From NCBI GenBank assembly GCA_964448305.1, contig CAYUWB010000009.1:1-45871 (forward strand): a DNA stretch of 45,871 nucleotides. The letters are read 5' to 3'. A model generated the notes under the pieces. The model was not told where the DNA came from. It searched no databases and was given only the letters and a program-made list of their open reading frames with translations. Position 1 is the first letter of the stretch. Every line of letters starts with the position of its first letter. This stretch comes from Thioglobus_C sp964448305 (GTDB lineage Bacteria > Pseudomonadota > Gammaproteobacteria > PS1 > Pseudothioglobaceae). Position numbers and translations under genes: made by a program. This document shows, piece after piece, positions 1-8,436 of the stretch.

Positions 1-3
1 CAA

Positions 4-645
4 ATGTTTGAGCTACAACAAAAGCTCAATGATGCCACTAACGGCATAATCTGGACCGAAGGCGCGACTAAAGAGGGTCGTCAGATTTCATGGTTCCGCT
101 GTATTTACATGGAGGCTGCTGAGGCGATTGATTCATTTAACTGGAAGCATTGGAAAGACATTGATGGTCAGCCAGATTTAGATAATGCCAAAGTAGAGTT
201 GGTGGATATTTGGCATTTTATTATGTCTGAAGCCATTCACTTTGGTGACACGAGTTTTGCGCAAGCTTATGAAAATATGGAGCCCGAGCGTGAAATCAAC
301 CCAGAACTTATGGTGGAGCTTTTGGAGCAAATGGTGGCGGTTTCTGCTAGTGCTACTGTCGATGCCGATAAAGCACAAAATGCTTTGTACGAAGTAACTG
401 GGGTTTTCTTTAAAGCACTTGCCAACATGGGTATGGATGTGCCAGATCTCTACAAACGCTATGTTGTTAAAAATCAGCTTAATACTTTTAGACAAGATCA
501 TGGTTATAAAGAGGGTACTTACGTCAAAATCTGGGATGCAGTTGAAGACAATGTCGTTGCTTTTAATATCATGGATGAGCACCCTGATCTCACGCCAGAT
601 CAATTTTATAAAAAGCTAGAAAAAGAATACAAGCAAATCAATTAA
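4..645 (+). CDS. Dimeric (all-alpha) dUTP diphosphatase
   Basis: Predicted to hydrolyse dUTP to dUMP and pyrophosphate, keeping uracil out of DNA and feeding dTMP synthesis. The 213-residue protein resembles the dimeric, MazG-like dUTPase family rather than the trimeric beta-type Dut. The metal-binding helices are visible as ExxE (E37, E40 in MEAAEAID) followed about 25 residues later by ExxD (E65, D68 in VELVDIW). The start is the first Met, three bases into the window, so its ribosome binding site is outside. It is followed by a 64-base gap holding the promoter of the next genes, so it is probably transcribed separately. Confidence 0.85.
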   Translation: MFELQQKLNDATNGIIWTEGATKEGRQISWFRCIYMEAAEAIDSFNWKHWKDIDGQPDLDNAKVELVDIWHFIMSEAIHFGDTSFAQAYENMEPEREINPELMVELLEQMVAVSASATVDADKAQNALYEVTGVFFKALANMGMDVPDLYKRYVVKNQLNTFRQDHGYKEGTYVKIWDAVEDNVVAFNIMDEHPDLTPDQFYKKLEKEYKQIN

Positions 646-654
646 TTTTTACAC

Positions 655-682
655 TTGTACATTAAACTGTACATGTTATAAT
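655..682 (+). promoter_or_regulatory. yefM-yoeB promoter with paired TGTACA operator half-sites
   Basis: A -35 element TTGTAC (655-660) and a perfect -10 TATAAT (677-682) are 16 bp apart, 28 bp before the yefM start. Two TGTACA hexamers lie at 656-661 and 668-673, 12 bp centre to centre, overlapping the -35 and the spacer. In E. coli the YefM-YoeB complex represses its promoter through TGTACA cores in adjacent palindromes, so the same autoregulation is inferred here. GGAG at 698-701 is the ribosome binding site for yefM. Confidence 0.85.
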
Positions 683-709
683 GACTCTAATTATTTTGGA
701 GATTAGAAC

Positions 710-964
710 ATGAGAACTGTTAATTTTACTGAAGCTAGAAATCACTTAAAAACTGTATTAGATCAAGTTATTGAAGATACTGACTACACAGTAATTTCTC
801 GTAGAGACACAGAAGATGCTGTCGTTATGTCGCTTAGTCAATTTAATGGCTGGATGGAGACTATGTATTTATTACGTAGCCCTGCCAATGCTAAACATCT
901 TGCAGAATCTATCGCTCAAGTTGAAGTGGGCAAAGTTGAAGAGCACCAGTTAATTGATGATTGA
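710..964 (+). CDS. yefM: YefM/Phd-family antitoxin
   Basis: Antitoxin that neutralises the YoeB endoribonuclease encoded next to it and represses the shared promoter. The 84-residue protein opens with MRTVNFTEARNHL, the dimeric DNA-binding fold of the family, and carries YLLRSPANAKHL in the second half, which is nearly identical to the region of E. coli YefM leading into the toxin-binding tail. The start is supported by GGAG eight bases upstream. The 3' end overlaps yoeB by 8 nt, and yoeB in turn runs into selD. Confidence 0.92.
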   Translation: MRTVNFTEARNHLKTVLDQVIEDTDYTVISRRDTEDAVVMSLSQFNGWMETMYLLRSPANAKHLAESIAQVEVGKVEEHQLIDD

Positions 965-1220
965 TGTGCTTACCTGGTCAGGCAAAGCATGGGGTGATTA
1001 TGTTTATTGGCAAACAAAAGATAAAAAAACTTTAAAACGCATCAATAAACTGATTACAGACACAATGCGAGATCCTTTTGATGGTATAGGAAAACCCGAA
1101 CCTTTAAAAGGTAACTTATCTGGATTTTGGTCTAGAAGGATTGATGATGCTAATCGCTTGGTTTATAAAGTCAACAACAATCAATTAATTATTATTTCTT
1201 GTCGATATCATTATGATTAA
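957..1220 (+). CDS. yoeB: YoeB toxin, ribosome-dependent mRNA interferase
   Basis: RelE-superfamily toxin expected to cleave mRNA in the ribosomal A site. It reads almost like E. coli YoeB: the W..YVYWQ..DKK opening, GKPEPLKGNLSGFWSRRI in the middle and the CRYHYD C-terminus, which contain the family's catalytic Glu, Arg, His and Tyr. The ATG at 957 is preferred over a TTG one codon earlier and gives 87 residues. It overlaps yefM by 8 nt and selD by 8 nt, so toxin translation is probably coupled to antitoxin translation and the message continues into selenium genes, which is unusual. Confidence 0.92.
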   Translation: MIDVLTWSGKAWGDYVYWQTKDKKTLKRINKLITDTMRDPFDGIGKPEPLKGNLSGFWSRRIDDANRLVYKVNNNQLIIISCRYHYD

Positions 1221-2247
1221 ATTAACTGAATATAGTCACGGCCAAGGCTGTGGTTGCAAAATCTCGCCCAAGGTTTTAGATACAATTTTGGAATCATCAC
1301 TCAGTGAAATTGATGATCCTAACTTACTGGTAGGCAATCATTCACGTGATGATGCGGCAGTGTATGATCTCGGTAATGGTGAGGCGGTGATTAGCACCAC
1401 AGATTTCTTTATGCCGATTGTGGATGATCCTTTTACTTTTGGACGTATTGCCGCCACCAATGCGATTAGTGATATTTATGCGATGGGTGGCGCGCCACTT
1501 ATGGCGATTGCTATCTTTGGCTGGCCACTAGACAAACTCCCGCCTGAAGTAGGTCAGCAAGTGATTGAGGGCGGGCGTAGTGTCTGCGCTGAGGCCGGCA
1601 TGTCATTAGCAGGTGGACACAGTATTGATGCACCAGAGCCAATCTTTGGCTTGGCAGTGACTGGCCGAGTGGCGATTAAACACCTTAAAGAAAATTCAAA
1701 AGCACAAGTGGGGGATAAGATTTACCTGACCAAACCTTTGGGTATTGGCATCCTTACCACGGCGCAAAAACAAAAGAAAATTACCAAAGAGGATGAGACG
1801 CGTGCCATTGACACCATGTGTCAGCTCAATGATATTGGTAGCAAGCTAGCGACCATTGAAGGCATTAATGCAATAACTGATGTCACCGGCTTTGGCTTGG
1901 GCGGACATTTGTCTGAAGTTTGTTTAGGCTCGGGCGTAGGCGCAATCATTAATTACAACAAAGTACCAACATTACCCAATATCAAAGATTATCTTGCTAA
2001 TGGTTGTTCACCAGGCGGTGCACAACGTAATTTTGATAGTTACGGCCACAACCTAAGCAAAATGGAAGCTGAGGTGCAATCGATTATTTGTGATCCGCAA
2101 ACCAGTGGTGGCTTGTTGATTATGGTGTCAAGCGCTGCTCAAGGTGAATTTGATCAAATGATGCAAGATGCAGGATTTGAGCTAGAGGCGATTGGTGAGA
2201 TTGTTAAATCTAACAGTGGCTCTGCGTTAGTGCATATCAATGTCTAG
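1213..2247 (+). CDS. selD: Selenophosphate synthetase (selenide, water dikinase)
   Basis: Makes selenophosphate from selenide and ATP, the selenium donor for selenocysteine or 2-selenouridine. The 344-residue sequence aligns along its length with E. coli SelD: HGQGCGCKI near the N-terminus with the catalytic Cys (C13, so a Cys rather than Sec form) and the following Lys (K16), DDAAVYDLGNG, ISTTDFFMPIVDDPF, GGHSIDAPEP and DPQTSGGLL. The ATG lies inside the end of yoeB, with no room for a separate promoter except within the toxin genes. With selU next, and no selA, selB or tRNA-Sec seen in the window, the visible purpose is tRNA selenation. Confidence 0.96.
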   Translation: MIKLTEYSHGQGCGCKISPKVLDTILESSLSEIDDPNLLVGNHSRDDAAVYDLGNGEAVISTTDFFMPIVDDPFTFGRIAATNAISDIYAMGGAPLMAIAIFGWPLDKLPPEVGQQVIEGGRSVCAEAGMSLAGGHSIDAPEPIFGLAVTGRVAIKHLKENSKAQVGDKIYLTKPLGIGILTTAQKQKKITKEDETRAIDTMCQLNDIGSKLATIEGINAITDVTGFGLGGHLSEVCLGSGVGAIINYNKVPTLPNIKDYLANGCSPGGAQRNFDSYGHNLSKMEAEVQSIICDPQTSGGLLIMVSSAAQGEFDQMMQDAGFELEAIGEIVKSNSGSALVHINV

Positions 2248-3340
2248 CGAATTAACCCAAATAACTGATTTTACTCAGTTGTTTATTGGCAATACACCAC
2301 TGATTGATACTCGCGCACCTACTGAGTTTGATCAAGGCGCTTTCCCACAAACAACGAGCTTGCCACTGATGAGTGACAAAGAGCGTGAACTGATTGGCAC
2401 TTGTTATAAAAACAAAGGCCAGGCAAAGGCGATTGAATTGGGGCATGAGCTTGTCCAAGGCAAGGTTAAACAAGATCGATTGGATGCCTGGCTGGAATTT
2501 ATCAAAAACAACCCAAATGGCGCACTTTACTGCTTTCGTGGAGGATTACGTAGCCAAATCACGCAACAATGGATTTATGAGGCTTCTGGTGTTAACTATC
2601 CGCGCATCAAAGGCGGATACAAAGCACTACGTCGATTTTTGATTGATGAAACTGATCGAATCATGAATCAAATCACACCCGTGGTTATTGGCGGGCAAAC
2701 AGGCTGTGGTAAAACTTTATTATTAGACCGACTCAAAGATACAATTGATTTAGAGGGTTTGGCTAATCATCGCGGCTCAGCCTTTGGTAACACCACCACA
2801 CCACAACCAACGCAAATCAACTTTGAAAATGAATTAGCCGTTGAACTGATTAAAAAACAAAATCATTCACACTTGGTGTTTGAAGACGAAGGCTCAAACG
2901 TAGGTACGGTGCATATTCCACAGTGTGTGCAGGAAAAAACTTCTCAAGCAGAGTTGATCTTGCTTGAAGCCAGTGTCGAAGAGCGCCTTAAGGTAAGTAT
3001 GGATGCCTATGTAATTAACATGCAGCAAGACTTTATTACCCAAGATGCACTCAATGGGTTTGATAACTTTGCCAACTACTGGCTAAAAAGCCTAGAAAAA
3101 ATTCAAAGACGTTTGGGTTTAGAGCGCTATCAAGCCATGTTAAAACTGGTGAATCGTGCGTTAGAGCGCTATAAAAACCAAGGCGAAGCTGATGGATTTT
3201 ACCCCGTGGTAGAAGAATTATTGGTGGATTATTATGACCCGATGTATGATTATCAAATCCAGAAAAAGATAGATCGAGTGGTGTTTAAAGGCAGTGCTGA
3301 TGAAGTACTTGGTTATCTTAACGACAGATCGATTAATTAA
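2240..3340 (+). CDS. selU: tRNA 2-selenouridine synthase
   Basis: Exchanges sulfur for selenium in the wobble 2-thiouridine of Lys, Glu and Gln tRNAs, using selenophosphate from SelD (geranylated intermediate in E. coli). The 366 residues show an N-terminal rhodanese domain with the active Cys in CFRGGLRSQ (C98) and a P-loop GGQTGCGKT (151-159). Also named mnmH or ybbB. It starts 8 nt inside selD. Its stop codon overlaps the stop of the convergent ferredoxin gene, leaving no space for a terminator between them. Confidence 0.95.
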   Translation: MSSELTQITDFTQLFIGNTPLIDTRAPTEFDQGAFPQTTSLPLMSDKERELIGTCYKNKGQAKAIELGHELVQGKVKQDRLDAWLEFIKNNPNGALYCFRGGLRSQITQQWIYEASGVNYPRIKGGYKALRRFLIDETDRIMNQITPVVIGGQTGCGKTLLLDRLKDTIDLEGLANHRGSAFGNTTTPQPTQINFENELAVELIKKQNHSHLVFEDEGSNVGTVHIPQCVQEKTSQAELILLEASVEERLKVSMDAYVINMQQDFITQDALNGFDNFANYWLKSLEKIQRRLGLERYQAMLKLVNRALERYKNQGEADGFYPVVEELLVDYYDPMYDYQIQKKIDRVVFKGSADEVLGYLNDRSIN

Positions 3341-3603
3341 AAACCCCTCATGCCAATTTTGATATCGGTAATGGGTGTGGCACGACAAGCCAGTATTTCA
3401 CCTTGGGAAAGTGGCACCAAGCAATCTTGATGTATAACATCGCCCGATAAAAGCAATAAAATACAAGAGCCACAATGTCCTTGGCGACAAGAATGATTAA
3501 TAACAATGTGCTCGTTTTCTAGCTCTGTTAGAATCGAATGCTCACCTTCTACATAAAGCGTTTCGGTTTTACCGTTGATGTTGTCAACATCGATTTTGAA
3601 CAT
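3337..3603 (-). CDS. yfaE: YfaE-like 2Fe-2S ferredoxin of class Ia ribonucleotide reductase
   Basis: Small 88-residue plant-type ferredoxin with cluster ligands C39, C44, C47 (CRQGHCGSC) and C73. In E. coli, YfaE maintains and regenerates the diferric-tyrosyl cofactor of NrdB. Its position 10 nt downstream of nrdB, last in the nrd operon, supports the same role. The last codons overlap the stop codon of the convergent selU gene. Confidence 0.9.
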   Translation of the reverse strand: MFKIDVDNINGKTETLYVEGEHSILTELENEHIVINHSCRQGHCGSCILLLLSGDVIHQDCLVPLSQGEILACRATPITDIKIGMRGF

Positions 3604-3613
3604 GGGTTATTAA

Positions 3614-4750
3614 CTACAGTTTAAAGTTGCCAAAATCAGTATCATCAACATCCATGTTATTGTCAATTGCACTGACTAAGTAAGAGGTGATTTCTGTTTC
3701 TTGCGGGGCAACCTGTACGTTGTCAGAATCTAGCCAATGATTAATCCAAGGCAGTGGGTTAGCGCGTTCTTCAAAAATTGGTGCAAGCCCTAGTGCACTC
3801 ATGCGTACATTGGTAATGTATTCTAAATATTGCTTAAGAATTTCAGCATTAAGACCAATCATAGAGCCATCACGGAATAAGTATTCTGCCCATTCTTTTT
3901 CTTGTTGACAGGCTTCTTTAAACATCTCAATCACTTCATCTTCACATTCGGCAGCAATTTTAGCCATTTCAGGATCGTCCTTGCCATCGCGTATTAGGTT
4001 AAGCATGTGCTGTGTGCCGGTTAAATGTAGTGCCTCATCGCGGGCAATCATCTTAATAATCTTGGCATTACCTTCCATCACTTTGCGCTCAGCAAAGGCA
4101 AATGAACAGGCGAATGACACATAGAAGCGTACCGCCTCTAGAATGTTAACCGACATAATAGTCAGATAAAGTTTTCTTTTTAAGCAATTTAGGTCAATGG
4201 TGGTTTCTTCGCCATTTAGATCGTGCTTGCCTTCACCGTGTAGTAAGTAGGCCTGTGAGCATTTAATGAGTTCATCATAGTGCTTAGAAACACTCTCGGC
4301 ACGCTGGATGATTTCATCGGTTTTCATGATGTCATCAAATACGGCACCTGGCTCATTCACAATCGCACGGATAATATGCGTGTATGAGCGCGAGTGGATG
4401 GTCTCAGAAAACGACCAAGTTTCAATCCAGTTTTCTAGCTCTGGCAAAGATACAATCGGTAAAAAAGCGATGTTTGGACTACGACCTTGTACCGAATCTA
4501 GCAAGATTTGATACTGCAAATTAGAGATAAAAATGTGTTTTTCATTCGGCAAAAGCTTAGCAAAATCCATCTTATCTTTAGAAACGTCAATCTCTTCAGG
4601 GCGCCAAAAGAAAGAAAGCTGTTTCTCAGTAAGCTTTTCAAACATTTCGAATTTTTGCTTGTCAAACCGAGCAACGTTTACCGTATCACCAAAAAACATT
4701 GGCTGGGTTAATGTATTGCTAATGGTTTTATTAAAAATACTGTATGACAT
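3614..4750 (-). CDS. nrdB: Class Ia ribonucleotide reductase, beta subunit
   Basis: Supplies the tyrosyl radical used by NrdA to reduce ribonucleotides. The 378-residue protein is the length of E. coli NrdB (376) and shows the iron-ligand and radical motifs in order: RPEEIDVSKD (Asp ligand), NLQYQILLDSVQGRSP with the radical Tyr, ETIHSRSYTHI, NILEAVRFYVSFACSF and RDEALHLTGTQHM. The start follows AAGGGG at a good distance and lies 10 nt after nrdA. Transcribed with nrdA and yfaE under the NrdR-box promoter. Confidence 0.97.
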   Translation of the reverse strand: MSYSIFNKTISNTLTQPMFFGDTVNVARFDKQKFEMFEKLTEKQLSFFWRPEEIDVSKDKMDFAKLLPNEKHIFISNLQYQILLDSVQGRSPNIAFLPIVSLPELENWIETWSFSETIHSRSYTHIIRAIVNEPGAVFDDIMKTDEIIQRAESVSKHYDELIKCSQAYLLHGEGKHDLNGEETTIDLNCLKRKLYLTIMSVNILEAVRFYVSFACSFAFAERKVMEGNAKIIKMIARDEALHLTGTQHMLNLIRDGKDDPEMAKIAAECEDEVIEMFKEACQQEKEWAEYLFRDGSMIGLNAEILKQYLEYITNVRMSALGLAPIFEERANPLPWINHWLDSDNVQVAPQETEITSYLVSAIDNNMDVDDTDFGNFKL

Positions 4751-4760
4751 AAATTACCCC

Positions 4761-7037
4761 TTAAAGTTTACAAACGCCGTCAGCACAGGCGTTATCGTCT
4801 TCTTTTTCAACGCCTTCCTCGCCACCACCATCACGCGTCGTATGATAATAAAGCGTTTTAATGCCGTATTTATAAGCCTTTAATAAGTCCATTAAAAACA
4901 ATTTCATTGGCACTTTGTTGCCATCAAACTGCGATGGATCATAATGTGTGTTGGTAGAAATTGATTGGTCAACAAACTTTTGCATAATGGCACAAAGTTG
5001 CAAATAGCCTTCGTTGTCTTTGATATCCCAAAGCAGTTCGTATTGGTTTTTCAAAGCTTCGTATTCTGGCACAATTTGTTTTAGGATGCCGTCTTTAGAT
5101 TGCTTGATAGAAACAAAGCCTCGTGGAGGCTCAATGCCATTGGTGGAGTTAGAGATCTGCGATGAACTCTCGCATGGCATCAGTGCAGTTAAGGTTGAGT
5201 TTCTAAGGCCGGTGGTTTTAATGTCTTGGCGTAATTTATCCCAATCCAACTCTAGTGCGCAGCCACAAAATGCATCAATGTCTTTCTTGTAGGTATCAAC
5301 TGGCATTTGTCCTTGTGCGTATTTGGTTTCAGCAAATGATGGACAAGCGCCTAGCTCGCCAGCCAATGTATTAGAGGCTTTGAGTGAATAGTACTGCAAG
5401 GCTTCAAAAGTTTTGTGAATAAGCTCATTGCCTGAGCCATCAGAATATTTGGCGCCATTTTTAGCTAAATAATAAGCCAAGTTCGTTACACCGATACCCA
5501 ATGTACGGCGGTTCATACTGGCTAGCTCTGCTGCTTTGATTGGGTAATCTTGGTAATCGAGCAGTGAATCTAGCGCACGAACAATGATCTCAGTAATGTC
5601 TTCTAACTCGTCAAGTGAATCTAACGCGCCTAGATTAACCGCTGATAGCGTACACAAGGCCACTTCACCATTTTCATCCTGCACAGAATATAGTGGCTTA
5701 GTTGGTAGTGTGATTTCCATACATAGATTAGACTGACGAACTGGCGCCACACTTGGGTCAAACGCACCATGCGTATTACAATGATCAACATTTTGCAAAT
5801 AGATACGGCCTGTATTAGCACGCTCCTGCATAAACTTGGCAAATAGCTCTCTGGCTTTAATACTTTCTTTACGAATAGAATCATCTTGTTCGTATTGCTC
5901 ATACAGGCGATTAAACTCAGCTTGATCAGTAAAGAAAGCGTCATACAAGCCTGGTACATCATGCGGAGAGAATAGGGTGATATCGCCATCTACCAAAAAG
6001 CGTTGATACATCAAGCCATTAAACTGTACGCCATAATCTAGGTGACGAACTCGGTTTTCATCCGTACCAGCGTTATTTTTAAGCACCAATAGCTCTTTAA
6101 CTTCTAAATGCCACAATGGGTAGAAAAGGGTGGCTGCACCACCACGAACACCGCCTTGAGAGCAAGACTTAACCGCGGTATGAAAATGCTTGTAAAAAGG
6201 AATACAACCCGTATGCGTGGCTTCACCACCACGAATAGGGCTGCCCAATGCTCGAATCTTACCAGCATTAACACCGATACCAGCACGCTGAGACACATAC
6301 TTAACAATGGCACCCGCTGCCGCACTAATGGAATCAAGATCATCATCTGCTTCAATCAGTACGCATGAGGAGAATTGGCGGGTTGGAGTGCGAACACCCG
6401 CCATAATAGGCGTTGGTAGAGAAATTTTAAAATTAGACACGCCGTCGTAAAAACGCTTAACAATTGCCATGCGCGCCTCAGGCTCGTATTCTTGGAATAA
6501 GCACATACCCACCAATACATAGAGCAATTGTGGTGATTCGTAAATTTCACCAGTGACACGGTTTTGCACTAGGTACTTACCTTCGAGTTGTTTTACCGCT
6601 GCGTAAGAAAATTTCATATCGCGCCAATGGTCGATATATTCATCTAATTCATTGATTTCTGCTTCAGAATATTTGGCAAGAATATCGGTATCGTAAATAC
6701 CCAAATCAGTAAACTTTTTAACATGCTCAAGTAGTGGTGGTGGGGTAAAAGATTTGAAGGCTTTTTTACGCAAATGAAAGATCGCCAAACGCGCTGCTAA
6801 ATATTGATAATCAGGGGTGTCTGTTGAGATTAAATCGGCCGCTGATTTGATGATGGTTTCATGGATATCTTCAGTCTTAATACCATCAAAAAAAGCCAGC
6901 TGAGCATTGATCTCAACTTGGGAAACACTGACCCCATCAAGATCCTGAGAAGCCCAGTGAACCACACGGTGTATTTTCTCCATATCGATGGGTTCTTTTA
7001 CGCCATTTCTTTTGGTGACTTGAATGTGTTCGTTCAT
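4761..7037 (-). CDS. nrdA: Class Ia ribonucleotide reductase, alpha subunit
   Basis: Catalytic subunit that reduces ribonucleoside diphosphates to deoxy forms. It matches E. coli NrdA across its length: N-terminal ATP cone (VTKRNGVKEPIDMEKIHRV), RQFSSCVLIE with the first redox Cys, QSNLCMEITLP with the thiyl-radical Cys and Glu, ALCTLSAVN, the KTLYYHTTRDG radical-relay tyrosines and a C-terminal CADGVC shuttle pair. The Met at 7037 is chosen because it matches the family N-terminus and follows GGGGGAG. A longer reading from 7091 would cross both NrdR boxes and is rejected. 758 residues. Confidence 0.97.
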   Translation of the reverse strand: MNEHIQVTKRNGVKEPIDMEKIHRVVHWASQDLDGVSVSQVEINAQLAFFDGIKTEDIHETIIKSAADLISTDTPDYQYLAARLAIFHLRKKAFKSFTPPPLLEHVKKFTDLGIYDTDILAKYSEAEINELDEYIDHWRDMKFSYAAVKQLEGKYLVQNRVTGEIYESPQLLYVLVGMCLFQEYEPEARMAIVKRFYDGVSNFKISLPTPIMAGVRTPTRQFSSCVLIEADDDLDSISAAAGAIVKYVSQRAGIGVNAGKIRALGSPIRGGEATHTGCIPFYKHFHTAVKSCSQGGVRGGAATLFYPLWHLEVKELLVLKNNAGTDENRVRHLDYGVQFNGLMYQRFLVDGDITLFSPHDVPGLYDAFFTDQAEFNRLYEQYEQDDSIRKESIKARELFAKFMQERANTGRIYLQNVDHCNTHGAFDPSVAPVRQSNLCMEITLPTKPLYSVQDENGEVALCTLSAVNLGALDSLDELEDITEIIVRALDSLLDYQDYPIKAAELASMNRRTLGIGVTNLAYYLAKNGAKYSDGSGNELIHKTFEALQYYSLKASNTLAGELGACPSFAETKYAQGQMPVDTYKKDIDAFCGCALELDWDKLRQDIKTTGLRNSTLTALMPCESSSQISNSTNGIEPPRGFVSIKQSKDGILKQIVPEYEALKNQYELLWDIKDNEGYLQLCAIMQKFVDQSISTNTHYDPSQFDGNKVPMKLFLMDLLKAYKYGIKTLYYHTTRDGGGEEGVEKEDDNACADGVCKL

Positions 7038-7057
7038 TTTTCTCCCCCAGTAGAGAA

Positions 7058-7123
7058 ACACTAGATATAGTGTTATTAAATTTATCTGCAACTAAATATA
7101 GTGTATTTGATCTTGATTTGCAA
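7058..7123 (-). promoter_or_regulatory. nrdAB promoter with two NrdR boxes
   Basis: ACACTAGATATAGTGT (7058-7073) matches the NrdR-box consensus ACACWATATATWGTGT at nearly every base. A second, weaker box CAACTAAATATAGTGT lies at 7089-7104, 31 bp further upstream (three helical turns), the spacing typical of paired NrdR boxes. On the minus strand, -35 TTGCAA (7118-7123) and -10 TATATT (7095-7100) are 17 bp apart, so the distal box covers the -10. Repression by NrdR-ATP/dATP is inferred. nrdR itself is not in the window. Confidence 0.85.
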
Positions 7124-7360
7124 GTGGGTTTTTTCCATTTTTTTAAGCAAAACCGCCAAATGTTTTGCCACTAAAGGGATAGCGAGATTGAAAAAAATTT
7201 AAAAAAAATTTAGACGATTTTTAGATAAAAATATCACCATTTTATGATGCCATAATATTACTTTTTGGTAATAAAAAGCGCAAAGCCTTTTGGATCAACA
7301 GTTGTCAAAAACTAGAAGAAAAAAATTAACAAAAAATGTAGAATTTTGAATGATTTTTAA
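7124..7360. other. AT-rich intergenic stretch between nrdA promoter and oxidoreductase gene
   Basis: No convincing gene on either strand. It lies upstream of the nrdA promoter and downstream of the stop of the oxidoreductase gene. Long A and T runs occur at 7194-7210, and CTTTTT/AAAAAG arms around 7262-7278 could form a weak minus-strand terminator, but no strong GC stem is present. Confidence 0.4.
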
Positions 7361-8380
7361 TTAAATCGGTGAGGCAATTAATTGCGATTCATTAAGGCCA
7401 TTTTCGAGTAATAATTCACCTAAATAAATCAGTACTTCAGCAGGGGCTGAAATATACAAATCAGATTGATTAATAATCTCTAAATCTAGTGCATCAAAAA
7501 TCTGTTTTGCTACTTTATGGCAATCATTTTTACTTGATCGATCAAACTCACAGGCGATTGGCGTATAAGTGTAATCATCCATAATGGCTTGCCAAGATTT
7601 TGCATGATTCTCTAAGTAGGGGGATTGCTCATCAGCAGGGTAGGCCCAATAAAAATTCACCGGGTTTGACATCTCTAATGAAAAAGCATGCTCTACTAGG
7701 CTTCTAATCGGTGCAAAACCACTATCCCAAGCAATAAATACCATTGGTCGCGTTGAGGTTTCTTTAAGTATAAAGATGCCTTTAGGGCCTTCTAATTCAA
7801 TAATAGATTTAGATTTAATCTTCTTAATGAACAGGGCAGTGGCAAAAGCATCTTCAGGCAGGTTTCTAATGTGAAACTCCAACTCCATACCGTGACAAGG
7901 GCAAGAGGCCAATGGGTAACGAGAGGTGTTGCCTTTAAAAGATAGCTCAACATCTTGCCCTGCCATAAACTGCAAAGTTTTAGAACGCGGCGTTCTTAGG
8001 GTGATAATGGCTAAATCGTCATTAATAAAGTTAACTTTCTTTACCTTGGTTTCAATATTCTGAATGGCGATTGATTTAACATCACCAATCAGTTCTAACT
8101 CTAGTGCAACATCAGAAGCGGGCGCATTACAACACATCAGAAAATCACCTTGATTCTTTTGCTCTTCACTCAAGGAAAAATCATGGTGTTTTATTTGCTT
8201 GATATCGCCATTAACCAGCTTAGCCACACAAGCGCCACAGGTGCCATTGCTACACTCATAACGCATTGCCAAGCCATGGCGAAGACCGCCTTCAAGGATT
8301 GAGTCATTTTCTGAGCATTCAAAATTCCGCTTATTTTTGTTAAGTTGAATATTAAAGATCTGATTAGGCATGTTTGCCAT
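7361..8380 (-). CDS. Ferredoxin-NAD(P)H oxidoreductase (2Fe-2S plus FAD/NAD domains)
   Basis: An electron-transfer flavoprotein with an N-terminal plant-type 2Fe-2S domain (CSNGTCGAC, then FLMCC), an FAD-binding barrel (TSRYPLASCP stands where the usual RxYS motif sits) and a C-terminal NAD-binding domain starting near PMVFIAWDSGFAPIRS. It resembles CDP-6-deoxy-glucoseen reductase (AscD) and phenol/toluene monooxygenase reductases; the true partner cannot be told. Start uncertain: ATG at 8380 or 8371, neither with a good ribosome binding site, so a near-leaderless message is possible. A TTG at 8401 is less likely. No oxygenase is adjacent. Confidence 0.75.
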   Translation of the reverse strand: MANMPNQIFNIQLNKNKRNFECSENDSILEGGLRHGLAMRYECSNGTCGACVAKLVNGDIKQIKHHDFSLSEEQKNQGDFLMCCNAPASDVALELELIGDVKSIAIQNIETKVKKVNFINDDLAIITLRTPRSKTLQFMAGQDVELSFKGNTSRYPLASCPCHGMELEFHIRNLPEDAFATALFIKKIKSKSIIELEGPKGIFILKETSTRPMVFIAWDSGFAPIRSLVEHAFSLEMSNPVNFYWAYPADEQSPYLENHAKSWQAIMDDYTYTPIACEFDRSSKNDCHKVAKQIFDALDLEIINQSDLYISAPAEVLIYLGELLLENGLNESQLIASPI

Positions 8381-8402
8381 TATAAAGAGTAAGCCGTACA
8401 AT
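8374..8402 (+). promoter_or_regulatory. Promoter of the DsrE-like gene
   Basis: TTGCCA (8374-8379) and TACAAT (8397-8402) are 17 bp apart on the plus strand, 35 bp before the start at 8437, which is preceded by AAGGTG. The elements overlap the start region of the divergent oxidoreductase gene, so the two promoters may interfere. Confidence 0.6.
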
Positions 8403-8436
8403 GATAACTAAACAAGGCAATATAAGGTGTTAACAC

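Noticed and set aside
7038..7091. N-terminal extension of nrdA starting at 7091
   Set aside because: It would run through an NrdR box and adds residues absent from the family; the ATG at 7037 has a strong ribosome binding site.
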